This document shows, one piece after another, positions 16,623 through 25,233 of a stretch of 64,000 nt of DNA. Made by a program: the position numbers and the translations under genes. Numbering within the stretch: position 1 is the first letter of the stretch; every line of letters starts with the position of its first letter. Under the pieces are notes generated by a model. The model was not told the origin of the DNA, made no database searches, and worked only from the letters and a program-made list of their open reading frames with translations. Origin of the DNA: Alkalicoccus urumqiensis (lineage in GTDB: Bacteria; Bacillota; Bacilli; Bacillales; Salisediminibacteriaceae); NCBI RefSeq assembly GCF_002993335.1, contig NZ_PVNS01000004.1, positions 186,001 to 250,000 of the forward strand. The letters are read 5' to 3'.

Positions 16623-17771
16623 TTACCATTCAGCCACTGTACCGTCTGCATGACGCCACACTGGATTTTTCCAGGCATGTGGCGAAGCAGCTTTCTCCCG
16701 CACTTTTGCTTCGTCGATTTCCACGCCGAGCCCGGGTTTATCCGGCAGCGAAGCCCGGCCATTGGTAAACGAGAAAACGTCGGGATTCAACAGGTAATCC
16801 TTCACGTCGTTGCCTTTGTTGTAATGAATCCCCATACTCTGCTCCTGAATAAACGCATTGTAGGAGACGGCATCCACCTGCAGGCACGAGGCGAGGGCTA
16901 TCGGCCCGAGCGGGCAGTGCAGCGCAATCGACACGTCATACGCTTCCGCCATCGTAGCAATCTTGCGGCACTCTGTAATGCCGCCGGCATGGCTCACATC
17001 CGGCTGCAGCACGGACACACCACCCCGCTCCAGGAGCGGTTTCATATCCCAGCGCGAATACATCCTCTCCCCTGTTGCAATCGGTACGGTCGTTGCCTGG
17101 GCGATACCGGGGATCGCTTCGTTATGTTCCGGAAGCACCGGTTCTTCGATAAACATCGGCCGGTATGGCTCCAGCTCCTTGATGAGCGCAGGCACCATCG
17201 GTTTATGCACGCGTCCGTGAAAGTCGATCCCGACACCGATCTCCCAGCCGGCATGTTCCCGTATCGAAGCAATTCTCGCAGCGGCTTCATCAATTTTAGC
17301 GTAGGAATCGAGGTACTGCATTTCTTCGGTGGCGTTCATTTTCACCGCGGTAAATCCTTCTTCCTGAAGGGCGGCCGCCTGTTTCCCGACGTCCTGCGGG
17401 CGGTCACCGCCGATCCAGGAGTAGACCCGGATATTTTCTCGGACTGCACCGCCGAGAAGCTCGTAGACAGGCGCGTCGAAATACTTTCCTTTAATATCCC
17501 ACAGTGCCTGATCGATGCCGGAAATGGCACTCATCAGAATCGGTCCGCCCCGGTAAAAACCGCCGCGGTAAAGAACGTTCCAGTGATCTTCTATTGGAAG
17601 CGGATCTTTTCCGATCAAATACTCCGCCATTTCCTCCACCGCCGCTTTTACCGTTGCCGCACGTCCTTCGATCACCGGTTCACCCCAGCCGGAAATGCCT
17701 TCATCCGTTTCGATTTTGACAAAGCACCACCGCGGCGGCACGAGAAAACATTCCACATTGGTTATTTTCAT
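16623..17771 (-). CDS. dgoD: Galactonate dehydratase, enolase superfamily
   Basis: Dehydrates D-galactonate to 2-dehydro-3-deoxygalactonate. The 382-residue protein is in the mandelate-racemase subgroup: metal ligands in GIDFHGR, FIEEPV and [11 protein letters not shown], and the C-terminal [15 protein letters not shown] segment with the catalytic His, all as in DgoD. The ATG overlaps the stop of the aldolase gene (ATGA). It is last in the kdgK-eda-dgoD operon. Other aldonates (gluconate, for example) are used by close relatives, so the exact substrate is not proven. Confidence 0.88.
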   Translation of the reverse strand: MKITNVECFLVPPRWCFVKIETDEGISGWGEPVIEGRAATVKAAVEEMAEYLIGKDPLPIEDHWNVLYRGGFYRGGPILMSAISGIDQALWDIKGKYFDAPVYELLGGAVRENIRVYSWIGGDRPQDVGKQAAALQEEGFTAVKMNATEEMQYLDSYAKIDEAAARIASIREHAGWEIGVGIDFHGRVHKPMVPALIKELEPYRPMFIEEPVLPEHNEAIPGIAQATTVPIATGERMYSRWDMKPLLERGGVSVLQPDVSHAGGITECRKIATMAEAYDVSIALHCPLGPIALASCLQVDAVSYNAFIQEQSMGIHYNKGNDVKDYLLNPDVFSFTNGRASLPDKPGLGVEIDEAKVREKAASPHAWKNPVWRHADGTVAEW

Positions 17772-18421
17772 TTAATTTCCCCCGCTTTCATCCAGTCATC
17801 TACTGCCTGACGGTACCGTGCCGCTTCCTGACGGATTGTCTCCGGATCGTCTTTGTCCGCTCCGCGGATAAGGCTCGTGCCAAGACCGACCGCACACGCG
17901 CCGGCATCAAGAAATTCTGTCATATTGGAGAGCCTGACGCCGCCGGTCGGCATCAGCTTCACATGCGGGAGCGGCCCCTGCATCGCTTTAAAAAAGCTCG
18001 TGCCAACCTGATCTGCCGGGAATACTTTAATAATATCCGCCCCTGCACGAAGCGCGGTTGTAATTTCTGTCGGCGTAATGGCACCCGGGATCGAAACAAC
18101 GCCGCGGCTCACCGCCGTTTTGATCGTCTCCTCCCACGTATCCGGGGAAAAAATAAACTGTGCGCCGGCATCCACCATCGCGTCCGCCTGCGCTCCGTCA
18201 AGAACGGTGCCGGCGCCGACAACGGCACGGTCTCCCACACGTTCGACAGCTTCCCGTACCATTCCCGCGGCATCCGGGGAATCAGCGGTAATTTCCATCG
18301 TCGTGACACCGCCGTCCGCAAGCGCCTCTACGACCCGGCCGATCGTGTCCGGACGGTGGCCGCGGATGACCGCAACGAGCTTCGTCTCCAATACATGCTC
18401 CAGAACCTGCTGCTTATCCAT
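17768..18421 (-). CDS. eda: KDPG/KDPGal aldolase
   Basis: Cleaves 2-dehydro-3-deoxy-6-phospho-gluconate or -galactonate into pyruvate and glyceraldehyde 3-phosphate. The 217-residue class I aldolase shows VIRGH with the catalytic Glu region ([10 protein letters not shown]), the Schiff-base Lys in [11 protein letters not shown] and the phosphate loop PTGGVRLSN. It lies between kdgK (one base after its stop) and dgoD (four-base overlap), completing a dehydratase, kinase, aldolase route. Confidence 0.92.
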   Translation of the reverse strand: MDKQQVLEHVLETKLVAVIRGHRPDTIGRVVEALADGGVTTMEITADSPDAAGMVREAVERVGDRAVVGAGTVLDGAQADAMVDAGAQFIFSPDTWEETIKTAVSRGVVSIPGAITPTEITTALRAGADIIKVFPADQVGTSFFKAMQGPLPHVKLMPTGGVRLSNMTEFLDAGACAVGLGTSLIRGADKDDPETIRQEAARYRQAVDDWMKAGEIK

Positions 18422-18422
18422 G

Positions 18423-19358
18423 TTATCGCCTCACATCTCTAGAATCTGACTCCGCAAGCTCCCGTCGATCCGGAAGCCCTTCTACATCACCCTTTACCTG
18501 CACAACAAACGAGGCCGTCTGATGTCCGCGCGCTGCTGCTTCTGCCGGCGTCATGCCATCGAGAAGCCCCGACAGAAAGCCGGCACAGAACGCATCCCCT
18601 GCACCGACGGGATCCACAACCTCCACTTCGCTGCCTTCCACCTGCTCCACATCTGTTTCCGTCACGAGAAGCGCTCCCGCCCCGGTCTTGACTACCGCCA
18701 GGTGACAGCCGAGCGCCAGACACGCCCTGCCGATTTCCTCGGGATCACGTGTGCCGAACAGCACCTCGCCGTCATCCACGCCTGGAAGCGCGATATCCGT
18801 ATAGCCGAGCAGCTCCTTCAACACCGGCACCGCCTCTTCCTTCTTCCACAGCTTCAGACGAAGGTTCGGATCCATCACTACACGGACACCCATCCGGGAA
18901 GCGGTCTTCACCGCGTCCAGCACCGCCTCCCTGCAGGAGACACTCAAGGCTGGCGTTATCCCGGTCATGTGGAAAAACGACGCTCCTTTCAGCGCTTTTT
19001 CGGAAACGATGCCCGGCGCCATCCTGCTTGCAGCGGAACCGTGGCGGTAATACTGGACGCTCATGGAGCCGGCCTTCCGGTATTCTTTAAAATAAATGCC
19101 TGTCGGCGCCTCCGGATCCCGCTCCACAAAAGACGTATCCACACCCTCTCCCCGCAGAAAGCGGAGCAGTGCTTCACCGAATTCGTCCTCGCCAACACGG
19201 CTGATCCAGCGTGCCTGATGTCCAAGCTTGGCCAGCCCGGCAGCGACATTCGATTCCGCTCCGCCGAAGGACCGGCTGTAATTCTGTACGTAACGGAGCT
19301 GCCCGGACTTTTCCGGTGTGAACAGCGCCATCGACTCTCCCATCGTTACAACATCCAT
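18423..19358 (-). CDS. kdgK: 2-dehydro-3-deoxygluconokinase, PfkB family
   Basis: Phosphorylates 2-keto-3-deoxy sugar acids before the aldolase step. The 311-residue PfkB kinase has the N-terminal GESMALF start, the GGAESNVAAGLAKLG motif and the C-terminal active site DPVGAGDAFCAGFLSG with the catalytic Asp. The ATG has GGAGGG upstream. It is the first gene of the operon behind two IclR-type palindromes. Confidence 0.92.
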   Translation of the reverse strand: MDVVTMGESMALFTPEKSGQLRYVQNYSRSFGGAESNVAAGLAKLGHQARWISRVGEDEFGEALLRFLRGEGVDTSFVERDPEAPTGIYFKEYRKAGSMSVQYYRHGSAASRMAPGIVSEKALKGASFFHMTGITPALSVSCREAVLDAVKTASRMGVRVVMDPNLRLKLWKKEEAVPVLKELLGYTDIALPGVDDGEVLFGTRDPEEIGRACLALGCHLAVVKTGAGALLVTETDVEQVEGSEVEVVDPVGAGDAFCAGFLSGLLDGMTPAEAAARGHQTASFVVQVKGDVEGLPDRRELAESDSRDVRR

Positions 19359-19373
19359 CTGTCACCCTCCATT

Positions 19374-19409
19374 GTTCCGTATTGTGGAACGTCGTTTCAT
19401 TATTGAAAC
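19374..19409 (-). promoter_or_regulatory. Two palindromic operators before kdgK
   Basis: GTTTCA-N4-TGAAAC (19394-19409) and GTTCC-N7-GGAAC (19374-19390) are both perfect. The first is the kind of site bound by IclR-family KdgR-like repressors, and an IclR gene starts upstream on the same strand. The second sits just before the ribosome binding site of kdgK. Confidence 0.6.
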
Positions 19410-19469
19410 AAAAAATAAAAGCGATTACAAAAAGCGTAGCGGAAAACGTCTCCGGAATCAAGCGTCCAT

Positions 19470-20228
19470 TTAACCAAACGTCGTTTTTCCAAGAGACGCA
19501 CTAATTCCGGCCGCCGTCTGTCGTATCAGCGGAGCAAGTTCATTTTCCAGCCGTTCGGTAGTGACGCGCGAAACCGGACCGGAAACGCTGACTGCTCCAA
19601 GCGGACGGCCTTCGGCATCTTCAATGACGGCTGCTGCGCACTGAATGCCTTCTTCATGTTCCTCCCGGTCGAAAGAAACACCTTCGCCGGCAATTTGCTT
19701 AAGCTCCTGCCGGAAGCTTTCGCCTGTCGTGATCGTAGCCGGTGTAAACGACGTTAGTCCGTTCTTGATCACTCGATCCACGACCTCCGCGTCCCCCGCT
19801 GCGAGGAGCGCTTTTCCGACACCGGTGCAGTGCATCGGAGCACGCTTTCCGATACGGGAATACATGCGGAGGGTGTGACGGCTCTCCACTTTATCGATGT
19901 AGACGACTTCGGTTCCTTCCTGCACGCACAGGTGGACAACTTCCCCAGTCTGTTCCGCAAGTGCTTCGAGATGCTCCTGCGCAGCACTCCGAAGATCAAG
20001 CGACTCCTGCACCGCCGAGGCAAGCTGGAGCAGATGCAGACCGAGGAGATAGTGCTCCTGATCGGCGGTGCGGCGGACCATTCCTTCTTCCTCGAGCGAC
20101 CGGAGCAGACGGTGGACCGTACTTTTCGGAAGCGCCAGCTCTTCCGAGAGCGCCGTGACCCCGGCGCCTTTCGGGTACAATTCGAGACACTTTAACAGCT
20201 GCAGTGCCCGATGGACAGACTGAACCAT
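19470..20228 (-). CDS. IclR family transcription regulator
   Basis: A 252-residue regulator with an N-terminal winged helix (VTALSEELALPKSTVHRLLR, residues about 24-43) and a C-terminal IclR effector domain (PMHCTGVGKALLAA, QCAAAVIEDAEGRPLGAVSVSG in part). The ATG has GAGGAGG upstream. It precedes kdgK-eda-dgoD and likely controls them through the palindromes at 19374-19409, responding to a keto-deoxy sugar acid, as KdgR does. It starts 15 bases after a small membrane-protein gene and may also be read from the EcsAB-like operon. Confidence 0.9.
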   Translation of the reverse strand: MVQSVHRALQLLKCLELYPKGAGVTALSEELALPKSTVHRLLRSLEEEGMVRRTADQEHYLLGLHLLQLASAVQESLDLRSAAQEHLEALAEQTGEVVHLCVQEGTEVVYIDKVESRHTLRMYSRIGKRAPMHCTGVGKALLAAGDAEVVDRVIKNGLTSFTPATITTGESFRQELKQIAGEGVSFDREEHEEGIQCAAAVIEDAEGRPLGAVSVSGPVSRVTTERLENELAPLIRQTAAGISASLGKTTFG

Positions 20229-20243
20229 GGCCGTTCCTCCTCT

Positions 20244-20423
20244 TTATCTTCTGGACTTCTGCAGCTGCTCGATTTTCTCCTCCATACGTGCAAGCTGCGC
20301 TTTCGTGTCGCTGGACTGCTTCTTCATCCGGCGCATCATGACAATCAACCCCGCCGTTCCGCCGATAACGAAAAGAAGGACGAACACGGAGGCCAGTTGA
20401 AACAACGCATTCATTATCTCCAT
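20244..20423 (-). CDS. Small membrane protein with coiled-coil tail, 59 aa
   Basis: One transmembrane helix (about residues 5-28) followed by a charged, coiled-coil-like cytoplasmic tail (KAQLARMEEKIEQLQKSRR). The overall shape resembles DUF4083-type small proteins, but I am not sure of the family. I prefer the ATG at 20423, 7 bases after GGGGAG; an ATG at 20426 is too close. It lies between the EcsB-like gene and iclR on the same strand. Confidence 0.65.
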   Translation of the reverse strand: MEIMNALFQLASVFVLLFVIGGTAGLIVMMRRMKKQSSDTKAQLARMEEKIEQLQKSRR

Positions 20424-20467
20424 CATACCCCTCCCCGATTCGAGATGTACAGAAAAAAGTGACTGTT

Positions 20468-21679
20468 TTAAGCCAGCAGGCTGGACGTGTAAAACAGATA
20501 AAGCAGCAGCGCAGCAGCTGCTCCCAGAAGGAGTCCTGCCAGCGGCTGAAACACGACGGCTCCGGTAATAAATCCGAATAAAAACACGGCAGGCGTCGTA
20601 ATCAGACCGACCGCCCGGCGGAATGGACGGACTGGAAGCGAGGATGCATCCCGGCAGATCAGCTGGAAAAACGGGTGGTTTTTTGCCTCTCCAAGCACTT
20701 GATACGTCGTATGGACGACGATGAGTGAACAGACAGGCAGAAGCACCCATTTGACCCATCCCGGCGCAGCAGCGAGCGCAATGGAAAACACAACGGTCAG
20801 CTGCAGATACAGGAAAACATGGGCCCTGCTCCGCAGCCACCGCTTCAACAACCATTCAAACAGACGCAGTTCCTGATTCATGTCCCGGAAAAGGGAGCCG
20901 GACTGCGTAAACAGCAGCAGCGGCTTTCTGCGCGGCTCTTTTTTCTGCTTCGTGTGGAAGCCGGAAAGCTGCAGCAGAAAGGAGGAATATTTCATCCGCT
21001 GTTCCGCCTCCCTCTGGCAGTCCTGCGGGAAGGCCCATGCCTCCTTCCGCCGGCTTTTAAGAAGCCACCATAACACCGGTAGAAACGTGAGAAAAAGGAG
21101 TGCCGCGCCGTAACTGCCGAAGAAAACAGCAGCTAGAATTGGCACGGTTAATCCGGCACGGCAGAATATGGCCACAGCCGTCCGCCGCCAGCGTTCGAAG
21201 CGGATGTCGATTTTCTGCTGGACGAGCTGGCCTGTCATCCGCAGAACAAGAACCGCCGGAAGAAATAGCAGCACTGCATACAGCGGCTCTCCCGCATATA
21301 CGGTAAGTGCCGGTACGATTACTGCCGCCGCTGAAAGAACGGCTGTCACGGACAAAAACAGACTGTAGCGGATGCCTGTTTTCTGAAGCGCCTCCCACGG
21401 TTCATCAAAACGCCGGTGAAACAGAAGATCTGCGTCCATCACCAGCCAGCGGAACGTACCGGAATGAATGACGGCTATCCATAAAAACACCGCCCGCTCC
21501 GGCGGAAGCACCGAAAACCAGTGAGACATCTGCCCCTCCACAAACTGCCAGTAATGCCAGCCGCCGATGACCGCAGCCGGCACGACGAGGTAGAGTGCCA
21601 CCGTCCAGTCAATCACCAGCCGCCACACAGACAGGTGATACGCCCATTCCTGCACGATACGCCTTTTACCCGTTTTCAC
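20468..21679 (-). CDS. EcsB-like ABC transporter permease
   Basis: A 403-residue membrane protein of the EcsB family with several hydrophobic helices. The N-terminal YHLSVWRLVIDWTVALYLVV and WLVMDADLLFHRR segments are typical. The start is a GTG that overlaps the stop of the ATPase gene (GTGA), so the two are translationally coupled. In Bacillus subtilis EcsAB affects secretion and intramembrane proteolysis; this may be a paralogue, since no ecsC or hit gene is adjacent. Function is by family only. Confidence 0.82.
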   Translation of the reverse strand: MKTGKRRIVQEWAYHLSVWRLVIDWTVALYLVVPAAVIGGWHYWQFVEGQMSHWFSVLPPERAVFLWIAVIHSGTFRWLVMDADLLFHRRFDEPWEALQKTGIRYSLFLSVTAVLSAAAVIVPALTVYAGEPLYAVLLFLPAVLVLRMTGQLVQQKIDIRFERWRRTAVAIFCRAGLTVPILAAVFFGSYGAALLFLTFLPVLWWLLKSRRKEAWAFPQDCQREAEQRMKYSSFLLQLSGFHTKQKKEPRRKPLLLFTQSGSLFRDMNQELRLFEWLLKRWLRSRAHVFLYLQLTVVFSIALAAAPGWVKWVLLPVCSLIVVHTTYQVLGEAKNHPFFQLICRDASSLPVRPFRRAVGLITTPAVFLFGFITGAVVFQPLAGLLLGAAAALLLYLFYTSSLLA

Positions 21680-22383
21680 CGGCCGTGCTCCATCAGCTGC
21701 TCAAAACAGTCCAGCAGGCTCCCGTCCAGCCCGCTTTTCTTTTGAATGTCCACAAGCGGCCCCTCTGCAATCAGGCGCCCTTCATTCAGAAGCAGGAAGC
21801 GGCCGCAGATTTTCTCCGCTGTATCCAGCACGTGCGTGGACATGAGAATGCCCGCCCCTTCCTGCCGTCTCGTTTCCAATTCACGGAGAAGGTCCTTCAT
21901 CGCCTTCGGATCCAGTCCGATAAACGGTTCATCAATAATGTACAGATCCGGCCTCATCAGCAGCGCAAGAAGGATCATAAGCTTCTGCTGCATCCCCTTG
22001 GAAAACGACGCCGGGTAGTGATGCCGTTTTTCCGAAAGGCGGAACAGGGAAAGCAGCCGGTCCGTCTCCACGTCGACCGCTGTTCCTTCCAAACCGGTGA
22101 CCGCTTTTAAAAATTCAATGTGCTCATGGAGAGTGAGATCGTCGAAGAACAGCGGATGTTCCGGAATGAACGCTAATTTCTCCGGAGCCGGCAGGACGAC
22201 TTCCCCTTCTATGTACGCCAGCTGACCGAGAAGCACGTTCATGATCGTGCTCTTGCCGGCGCCATTCGGACCGAGGAGCCCGACCCACTCACCCGGCTCC
22301 ACGGAAAAAGTAACGTCGTGGATAATCGTTTCGCTTTTCGTATAGCCCCCGCTCACCTTCTCCAGTTTCAGCACCTCTGCCAC
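21676..22383 (-). CDS. EcsA-like ABC transporter ATPase
   Basis: A 235-residue ATPase with Walker A GPNGAGKST, the EcsA-like SFSKGMQQKLMILLALLM signature region and Walker B LYIIDEPFIGLD. The start is GTG at 22383 behind AAAAGGAAG. It pairs with the EcsB-like permease. The 21-bp-periodic array at 22530-22703 lies upstream of its promoter region, where TACACT may be the -10. Confidence 0.88.
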   Translation of the reverse strand: MAEVLKLEKVSGGYTKSETIIHDVTFSVEPGEWVGLLGPNGAGKSTIMNVLLGQLAYIEGEVVLPAPEKLAFIPEHPLFFDDLTLHEHIEFLKAVTGLEGTAVDVETDRLLSLFRLSEKRHHYPASFSKGMQQKLMILLALLMRPDLYIIDEPFIGLDPKAMKDLLRELETRRQEGAGILMSTHVLDTAEKICGRFLLLNEGRLIAEGPLVDIQKKSGLDGSLLDCFEQLMEHGR

Positions 22384-22529
22384 TTCCTTTTTATCCCAGT
22401 ATACATTCAGTGTAGCAGAATATACCGGTCGAAACCAGCGCGTCTGCGGCTTTTTGAGGCTTCGGGTTTAGTTAATAGGTTCAGCTGCAATGCCGCTGCA
22501 GTTATGATCAGCCGACTGGATTCAGAACG

Positions 22530-22703
22530 GACCGCCATGGCAGAGGTTGAGACCGCAACGCCATCTTTTCAGACCGCCACATGAGCCGGAAAGACCGCCA
22601 TACCGCAAGTGGATCGCCACACTACGCCATCAGACCGCCATAACAGCGTCGAAGATCGCCACACGTTACCTCCACACCGCCACACGCCGCACGAAGACCG
22701 CAA
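22530..22703. repeat. 21-bp-periodic array with GACCGCCA core
   Basis: Nine copies of an 8-bp core, consensus GACCGCCA, start at 22530, 22551, 22572, 22593, 22612, 22633, 22654, 22675 and 22696. All steps are exactly 21 bp except one of 19. Variation is limited to a T at position 3 (twice), an A at position 7 (twice) and a C at position 1 (once). The 13 bp between cores are unrelated. It lies in the 464-base gap between the acyl-CoA ligase and EcsA-like genes. Core sequence differs from the array at 16256, but the architecture is the same. Confidence 0.85.
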
Positions 22704-22745
22704 CGATACCGAACGGATTAGAAAACTCCCGCTGCACTGCGGCGA

Positions 22746-22784
22746 AACAAAAAAACGGGTGCTTCCACTTCAGGACAGCACCCG
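22746..22784 (-). terminator. Terminator of the acyl-CoA ligase gene
   Basis: AACGGGTGCT pairs with AGCACCCGTT (12-base loop), followed on the minus strand by TTTTT. Confidence 0.85.
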
Positions 22785-22847
22785 TTCCTTCTATTATAGC
22801 TCCTGGTCCTCGACACACGAACAGCCGGCGTCTGTACTTACACCTTA

Positions 22848-24461
22848 TCAGCTCTGCTGATTTTCATAATGCGCCTGTACCTGGTCCCGGAGTGCCCGCT
22901 TCAAAAACTTCCCGACAGATGTTTTCGGAATTTCATCCATGAAAATAACATCATCCGGAAGCCACCACTTGGCAAAGCGTGGTGCGAGAAAATCAAGCAG
23001 CTCCTGCTGATCCGCCTGTTTTCCTTCATGAAGCACGACGCAGGCAACCGGGCGCTCCTGCCACTCCGGATCCGGCACGGCAACAACGGACGCCTCAAAC
23101 ACTGCTTCGTGCGCCATAAGGGCATTTTCCAGATCCACTGACGAAATCCATTCGCCGCCGCTTTTAATCAGATCCTTCGTCCGGTCCACGATCTTGATGA
23201 CGCCCTCTTCATCGACCGTACAGACGTCTCCCGTGTGGAGCCAGCCATCCCGGAACGTATCCTCCGTCCGCTCATCCCGGTCGTATTCATCTGCAATCCA
23301 CGGCCCGCGGAGAAGCAGTTCACCCATCTCTTCATCATCCCAGGCGACTTCACCGCTGCCGCCGACGACTTTCATTTCCAGCCCCGGCACGAGCAGTCCC
23401 TGCTTCGACCGGATATCCAGTTTTTCTTCCTTGGAAAGTTTTTCCTGATAGCTCTTCAGCCGCGACACGGTCGCAAGCGGACTTGTCTCCGTCATGCCGT
23501 ATGCATGGAGAAACGGTACGCCGTACTTCTCCTCAAACGTCTCAATCATTCCGCGCGGCGCAGCCGAACCGCCGCAGATCACCGCCCGCAGCCGTGACAG
23601 ATCATAGTCTCCCTGCTCCAATTCCCGGAGCAGCGCCAGCCAGATCGTCGGCACCCCTGCAGTCACCGTCACTTTCTCCTCCGACAGAAGCGACGCCAGA
23701 AGGTCCGGCGTAAACCGAGGCCCCGGCATCACCTGCGTGGAGCCCATCCATACCGACGCATACGGAATACCCCACGCATTCACATGGAACATCGGCACGA
23801 CCGCCATCACCGTATCCGACTCCGACACCGCCGCCGAATCCGCAAGCGACAGACTCATGCTGTGCAGCACCGTCGACCGGTGCGTATACACCACGCCCTT
23901 CGGATTTCCTGTCGTCGCCGACGTAAAGCACATTCCCGCCGGCATCTCCTCCGTCAGGTCCTCCGGGAAAACGAACGCCGGATCCCCGGACGCAATCCAC
24001 TCCTCATACGAGTACACATGCTTCATTTTCGTCTCCGGCACGTCCTTATCGGTCATCACGACGACCGCTTCCACCGTCGTCAGCTGATCGTACACTGCTT
24101 CGACGAGCGGGAGAACATCATCGTCCACGAACAGAATCCGGTCTTCGGCGTGATTAATAATATAAACTACATGTTCCGGCGACAGACGGATATTAATGGT
24201 ATGTACGACCGCCCCGATCCCCGGCACCCCAAAGTACAGCTCCAGATGGCGGTGGTGGTTCCAGGCAAGCGTCCCGATTTTATCCCCGTGACCGATCCCC
24301 GCCTGCTGCAGCCGGTCCGCAAGCTGTCTCGTCCGCCTGCCGATCTCTTTGTACGTGAGCCGCTGCACCCCGCCGCCGGTTCGCGAAACAACCTCTTTCT
24401 TTGGAAAAAAACGCTCCGCCCGCTCGAGCATCGACGGAATTAATAGATCCCCTTTCATCAT
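22848..24461 (-). CDS. Long-chain acyl-CoA ligase, AMP-forming
   Basis: Activates fatty acids as CoA thioesters, via an acyl-adenylate. The 537-residue protein has the P-loop-like FTSATTGNPKGVVYTHRS, the ATP motif YGMTETSPLAT, the GWLHTGDV hinge Asp and the C-terminal catalytic Lys in PKTSVGKFLKRALR. I chose the ATG at 24461, 10 bases after AAGGAGG. Medium- and long-chain ligases look alike at this level. A FadR-like palindrome lies in its promoter region. Confidence 0.9.
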   Translation of the reverse strand: MMKGDLLIPSMLERAERFFPKKEVVSRTGGGVQRLTYKEIGRRTRQLADRLQQAGIGHGDKIGTLAWNHHRHLELYFGVPGIGAVVHTINIRLSPEHVVYIINHAEDRILFVDDDVLPLVEAVYDQLTTVEAVVVMTDKDVPETKMKHVYSYEEWIASGDPAFVFPEDLTEEMPAGMCFTSATTGNPKGVVYTHRSTVLHSMSLSLADSAAVSESDTVMAVVPMFHVNAWGIPYASVWMGSTQVMPGPRFTPDLLASLLSEEKVTVTAGVPTIWLALLRELEQGDYDLSRLRAVICGGSAAPRGMIETFEEKYGVPFLHAYGMTETSPLATVSRLKSYQEKLSKEEKLDIRSKQGLLVPGLEMKVVGGSGEVAWDDEEMGELLLRGPWIADEYDRDERTEDTFRDGWLHTGDVCTVDEEGVIKIVDRTKDLIKSGGEWISSVDLENALMAHEAVFEASVVAVPDPEWQERPVACVVLHEGKQADQQELLDFLAPRFAKWWLPDDVIFMDEIPKTSVGKFLKRALRDQVQAHYENQQS

Positions 24462-24512
24462 AGCCAATCAGCCTCCTTTTCATTCAATGTAGCATATATT
24501 GAAACCGCTTAC

Positions 24513-24530
24513 AATGAATGGTTGTTCATT
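24513..24530. promoter_or_regulatory. Palindrome before the acyl-CoA ligase gene
   Basis: AATGAA-N6-TTCATT is a perfect 18-bp palindrome about 50 bases upstream of the start. Its size and TCATT half-sites recall FadR (TetR-type) operators of fatty-acid degradation genes in Bacillus, though it is not an exact match. Confidence 0.4.
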
Positions 24531-24577
24531 TTTTGTTTCTTTCATCGTCAAAAACAGAAGCAGGACAGCTGTCTGAA

Positions 24578-24618
24578 AGAAAAAAGCCGAGGAATGCAGG
24601 GCATCCTCAGCTTTTCAT
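24578..24618 (-). terminator. Terminator of the flavin reductase gene
   Basis: AAGCTGAGGA pairs with TCCTCGGCTT (one G-U), followed by TTTT on the minus strand, immediately after the stop codon. Confidence 0.8.
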
Positions 24619-25167
24619 CTATTCCGGTTTCGTATGGGCAAACCCTTCAAACGGAAGCGTCAGCGGACCGGTCATGTAGTTGTGATCCCGTTCAGCCGAC
24701 AGGTACTCAACGTTGAGCGTCTTTTTGTCCGGATGAAGCGCCTCCCCGCCTACGATATCTCCGATGGCGATGATGAAATCGCCGCTGTCGATAATCTGAT
24801 GGACGCGGCATTCAAAGTAGGCGACGGCATCCTTCAAAATCGGGCAGCCGGTTTCCCGGTACATAAATTTTTCTGCGCCGAGCGCATCGACCGACTGACT
24901 GCCGGAAAAGAACTGATCGTGCAGTTCCTCCTGGTCCGCAGCAGCCATACTGAGCGCCCAGACGCCGGATTTCTGGACAATCTCTGTGCCTTCGAATTCT
25001 TTTGGAAAACACGTAATCATCCGCGGCGGGTTATGTGACGCCTGCGTCGTCCAGCATCCGAAATGAAAATGGGCTTTTTCTTCGTCTGCAGTCGAGACCA
25101 TAAACACGCCTCGGGAGCGGAGATCATAGATCGTACTGTACGGATCTTTTCCCTGTTTCGAATCCAT
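24619..25167 (-). CDS. Flavin reductase domain protein
   Basis: A 182-residue protein of the flavin reductase / FMN-binding split-barrel family. The N-terminal YDLRSRGVFMVST and the NPPRMITCFPKEFEGTEIVQ segment (in part) fit the FMN-binding core. Such proteins supply reduced flavin to a monooxygenase or reduce quinone-like substrates. No oxygenase gene is adjacent, so the partner is unknown. It is a single-gene unit with its own terminator. Confidence 0.75.
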   Translation of the reverse strand: MDSKQGKDPYSTIYDLRSRGVFMVSTADEEKAHFHFGCWTTQASHNPPRMITCFPKEFEGTEIVQKSGVWALSMAAADQEELHDQFFSGSQSVDALGAEKFMYRETGCPILKDAVAYFECRVHQIIDSGDFIIAIGDIVGGEALHPDKKTLNVEYLSAERDHNYMTGPLTLPFEGFAHTKPE

Positions 25168-25233
25168 TCTGCATCCTCCTTATCGTTCCGTGGTACTCCT
25201 CTACTACTTCCCGGCCGGCGTCATTTGAAACCG

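Noticed and set aside
16395-17810. 471-codon plus-strand frame
   Set aside because: It lies antisense to dgoD, has no ribosome binding site and a composition typical of a shadow frame.
22609-22860. Heptapeptide-repeat protein (DRH repeats) encoded by the array
   Set aside because: The 7-residue period follows from the 21-bp spacing. There is no ribosome binding site, the spacers encode unrelated residues, and the 19-bp step breaks the frame.
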